Positions 7,542-9,032 of a DNA stretch of 9,032 bases are shown here, one piece after another. Under the pieces are notes generated by a model. It saw only the letters and a program-made list of their open reading frames with translations, searched no databases and was not told the DNA's origin. The translations under genes were made by a program, and so were the position numbers. Every line of letters begins with the position of its first letter. Position 1 is the first letter of the stretch. The stretch spans positions 1-9,032 of the forward strand of contig DLAL01000009.1 in the NCBI GenBank assembly GCA_002493945.1. Direction: 5' to 3'. Source of the stretch: Porphyromonadaceae bacterium UBA7048. Its GTDB lineage: Bacteria > Bacteroidota > Bacteroidia > Bacteroidales > Muribaculaceae.

Positions 7542-8894
7542 TCATTCCAGTTCCTTGCGGAGATAGTCGAGTCCGTCGCGCACTATCTGCTGCAGTGGCA
7601 GCTTGGATGTGTCGACGTATTCGGCTGCGGCGAAGTCCTCGGGAGCGATTTCGTAGATGCCGAGTTTCTCCATATCCTCGATGTTGTGCGACAGGATGGC
7701 CTTGACCAGATACTCGGTCATGATGTCCATCGGCAGCACTTCGTCGTACTGGCCGCTCATGATCATGGCGCGGCGGCCGCCGTGCAGACGGGCGTCGGGA
7801 CGGAAGAGACGGCTCAGAAAGTGACCGGGGAACGAACGGCTCTCGCTCATCTTCGACGGCGCCAGCGACGCCCAGCCCATGAACTCGGCCACATCGTCGC
7901 CCTCGTCGATGACAGTTATCTGACGGTAGGGGAAGCGGATGAACGCGTCGTCCGTCCTGGGGTCGACTGCAGTGCCCGTGAGCACATTGCCGGAGATGAT
8001 GCGGAGATGACGGCCCGTGTTCTTCAGGCGTCCTTCGAGCAGCGGACGGATGTCGGCGCCGACCACAGTGCGCAGCAGCGACGGTGCGACGACCTCCGGA
8101 CCTGCCAGAGCCACCACCGTATCGGCGCAGAAGTGTCCCGACTGGGCCGTGCGGCCTATGCGGGCGAGGGTCATGCCGTCGAGAGTCCACACGATGTCGC
8201 CCTTGTTGACAGGAGCCACAGCCTCAATCTGGACGCTGACGTTCGATGCCGGATAGCGGCCATTGACCTCAAGCATTTCGGCACCCTTGAGAGCGCCGTG
8301 GGGCCACTGTGCGGAGGTGGCCACGTAGACCTTTCCGTCGGTGACAAGGCGCAGGACAGCCACACCGGCCTCGAAATCGGCCTTGGTGAAGACGCCCGAA
8401 CCTGTAGTGGCGGAGTAGGCGGCCAGCGGAGCATAGTCAAGCGCCGAAACGAATACGTCGCGTACGGCGTCGGCCGGATTGGGGACGATGTCGTACGGAC
8501 GCTGACGCATCAGCGCCAGCAGACCGGCCTGCGACAGGAAGTCGAGAGCCGACTTGCGGTCCTTGGGCATAGCGAATGACGGAGCGTCGGCACCTGCGCC
8601 TGCCTCCACCTCGACGCGGAGTATGCGGCGGCGTTCACCGCGGACTATTGCGCGGACCGTACCGGCCAGAGGCGACACAAGGTTCACCTCCGGGTAAATC
8701 TTATCATAGAGGAGCGGCGAGCCACAGCCTACCGTATCACCCTCCTTGACTGCCGGTTTCGGCACGAAACCGGGATAGTCTGAAGGGGCGACGGCGCACA
8801 GACGCACCGGCACGTCGGTGAGTTTCGCATCACCGGGCACAGCTCCTTCGATGTTTAATTTCAAGCCTTTTCTGAAGTTCAGTTGCATGGGCAT
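7542..8894 (-). CDS. nqrA: Na+-NQR subunit A
   Basis: NqrA is the peripheral cytoplasmic subunit of the sodium pump that packs against NqrB near the quinone site; it has no membrane segment. The 450-residue length is close to Vibrio NqrA (about 446). Visible marks are the N-terminal RKGLKLNIEG (10-19), a biotinyl/lipoyl-like fold segment around KPAVKEGD (46-53) and SPLAGTV (74-80), RYPASN, and the C-terminal YDEVLPMDIM (383-392) and DTSKLPLQQIVRDGLDYLRK. Two ATGs are possible, 8894 and 8888. I prefer 8894, because TATAAA immediately precedes it and it leaves seven residues before RKGL, as I recall for Bacteroidota homologues. The frame stays open upstream to an ATG at 8996, but that lies upstream of the predicted promoter and would add a non-conserved extension. 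It is the first gene of the operon. Confidence 0.96.
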   Translation of the reverse strand: MPMQLNFRKGLKLNIEGAVPGDAKLTDVPVRLCAVAPSDYPGFVPKPAVKEGDTVGCGSPLLYDKIYPEVNLVSPLAGTVRAIVRGERRRILRVEVEAGAGADAPSFAMPKDRKSALDFLSQAGLLALMRQRPYDIVPNPADAVRDVFVSALDYAPLAAYSATTGSGVFTKADFEAGVAVLRLVTDGKVYVATSAQWPHGALKGAEMLEVNGRYPASNVSVQIEAVAPVNKGDIVWTLDGMTLARIGRTAQSGHFCADTVVALAGPEVVAPSLLRTVVGADIRPLLEGRLKNTGRHLRIISGNVLTGTAVDPRTDDAFIRFPYRQITVIDEGDDVAEFMGWASLAPSKMSESRSFPGHFLSRLFRPDARLHGGRRAMIMSGQYDEVLPMDIMTEYLVKAILSHNIEDMEKLGIYEIAPEDFAAAEYVDTSKLPLQQIVRDGLDYLRKELE

Positions 8895-8918
8895 TTTATA
8901 GGAATAGCTAAATTTGTG

Positions 8919-8926
8919 CAAAATTA
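8919..8926 (-). promoter_or_regulatory. Promoter -7 element of the nqr operon
   Basis: TAATTTTG on the minus strand (8926-8919) matches the Bacteroidota -7 consensus TAnnTTTG. The predicted transcription start is near 8914, giving a leader of only about 20 nt before the ATG at 8894. No good -33 TTTG lies 19-21 nt upstream; the sequence there is GGCTGTCC. The promoter may therefore be weak or depend on an activator. Its position rules out the upstream ATG at 8996 as the nqrA start. Confidence 0.65.
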
Positions 8927-8975
8927 CTCTTTTTCTGCCACATAGGACAGCCACAGACGCCCCCAACGCATTTTC

Positions 8976-8993
8976 TGTTAACAAAAAATAACA
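8976..8993. promoter_or_regulatory. Dyad upstream of the nqr promoter, possible regulator site
   Basis: TGTTA and TAACA form perfect 5-bp inverted arms separated by an 8-nt A-rich spacer. The left arm is also part of the palindrome TGTTAACA. The centre lies about 70 bp upstream of the predicted nqr start, a distance typical of class I activators such as Crp/Fnr-type proteins. The region is AT-rich, so chance occurrence is quite possible. The rest of 8927-9032 shows no gene I can support. Confidence 0.25.
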
Positions 8994-9032
8994 CATGCGC
9001 TCCGAAAGCGTAACTGTTCAGCGGACACGCTG

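Noticed and set aside
7458..8579. A 373-codon plus-strand frame opposite nqrA
   Set aside because: It is antisense to nqrA, rich in His, Asp, Val and Gly, with no domain I recognise.
2925..8894. An Rnf complex instead of Na+-NQR
   Set aside because: The gene order is A-B-C-D-E-F with a true NqrA and a NADH/FAD/2Fe-2S NqrF; no RnfB or RnfC ferredoxin-type subunits are present.
8895..8996. Extended nqrA start at 8996
   Set aside because: The extra 34 residues do not resemble NqrA N-termini, and this start lies upstream of the predicted promoter -7 box at 8919-8926.
9019..9032. CAGCG-GACA-CGCTG inverted repeat at the right edge
   Set aside because: The arms are only 5 bp, no T-tract is visible and the sequence is cut by the window edge, so it cannot be called a terminator or operator.

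Overview
The window looks like a chromosomal segment from a fairly GC-rich member of the Bacteroidales. Two things point there: the promoters match the Bacteroidota form (TAnnTTTG, with TTTG about 20 nt upstream), and start codons follow A/T-rich leaders with no clear Shine-Dalgarno sequence. The proteins also resemble Bacteroidales homologues as I remember them. The family is not fixed by the sequence; Muribaculaceae or an Alistipes-like lineage are guesses. All real genes lie on the minus strand, so the window reads right to left.

From right to left: about 140 bp of upstream DNA holds a -7 promoter element at 8919-8926. It is followed by a complete six-gene nqrABCDEF operon (8894 down to 2925), encoding the Na+-translocating NADH:quinone oxidoreductase. 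Spacing is tight (9-22 nt gaps, and a 4-nt overlap between nqrB and nqrC). The exception is a 93-nt gap between nqrA and nqrB that contains a stem-loop, and nqrB itself appears to start at TTG. The operon ends in a strong hairpin terminator at 2865-2898. A near-consensus Bacteroidota promoter (2796-2830) lies just beyond it and drives ppdK, pyruvate phosphate dikinase, which runs off the left edge about five residues short of its expected end.

Functionally, NqrF oxidises NADH through FAD and a 2Fe-2S centre. Electrons then cross the membrane-embedded NqrD/NqrE iron-sulfur site to the covalent FMNs of NqrC and NqrB and on to quinone near NqrA/NqrB, with Na+ export. PPDK interconverts pyruvate and PEP using ATP/Pi or AMP/PPi and is a separate transcription unit. 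All cofactor ligands I could check are intact: NqrF cysteines, NqrD/E cysteines, NqrB and NqrC flavinylation threonines, and the PPDK catalytic His, Arg and Cys.

I see no mobile element, CRISPR array, tRNA, rRNA or novel multi-gene system. This is a conserved housekeeping region. The points worth a second look are regulatory or small-scale: the nqrA-nqrB hairpin and TTG start, the SGGT flavinylation motif of NqrC, a dyad upstream of nqrA, and a possible structured ppdK leader.
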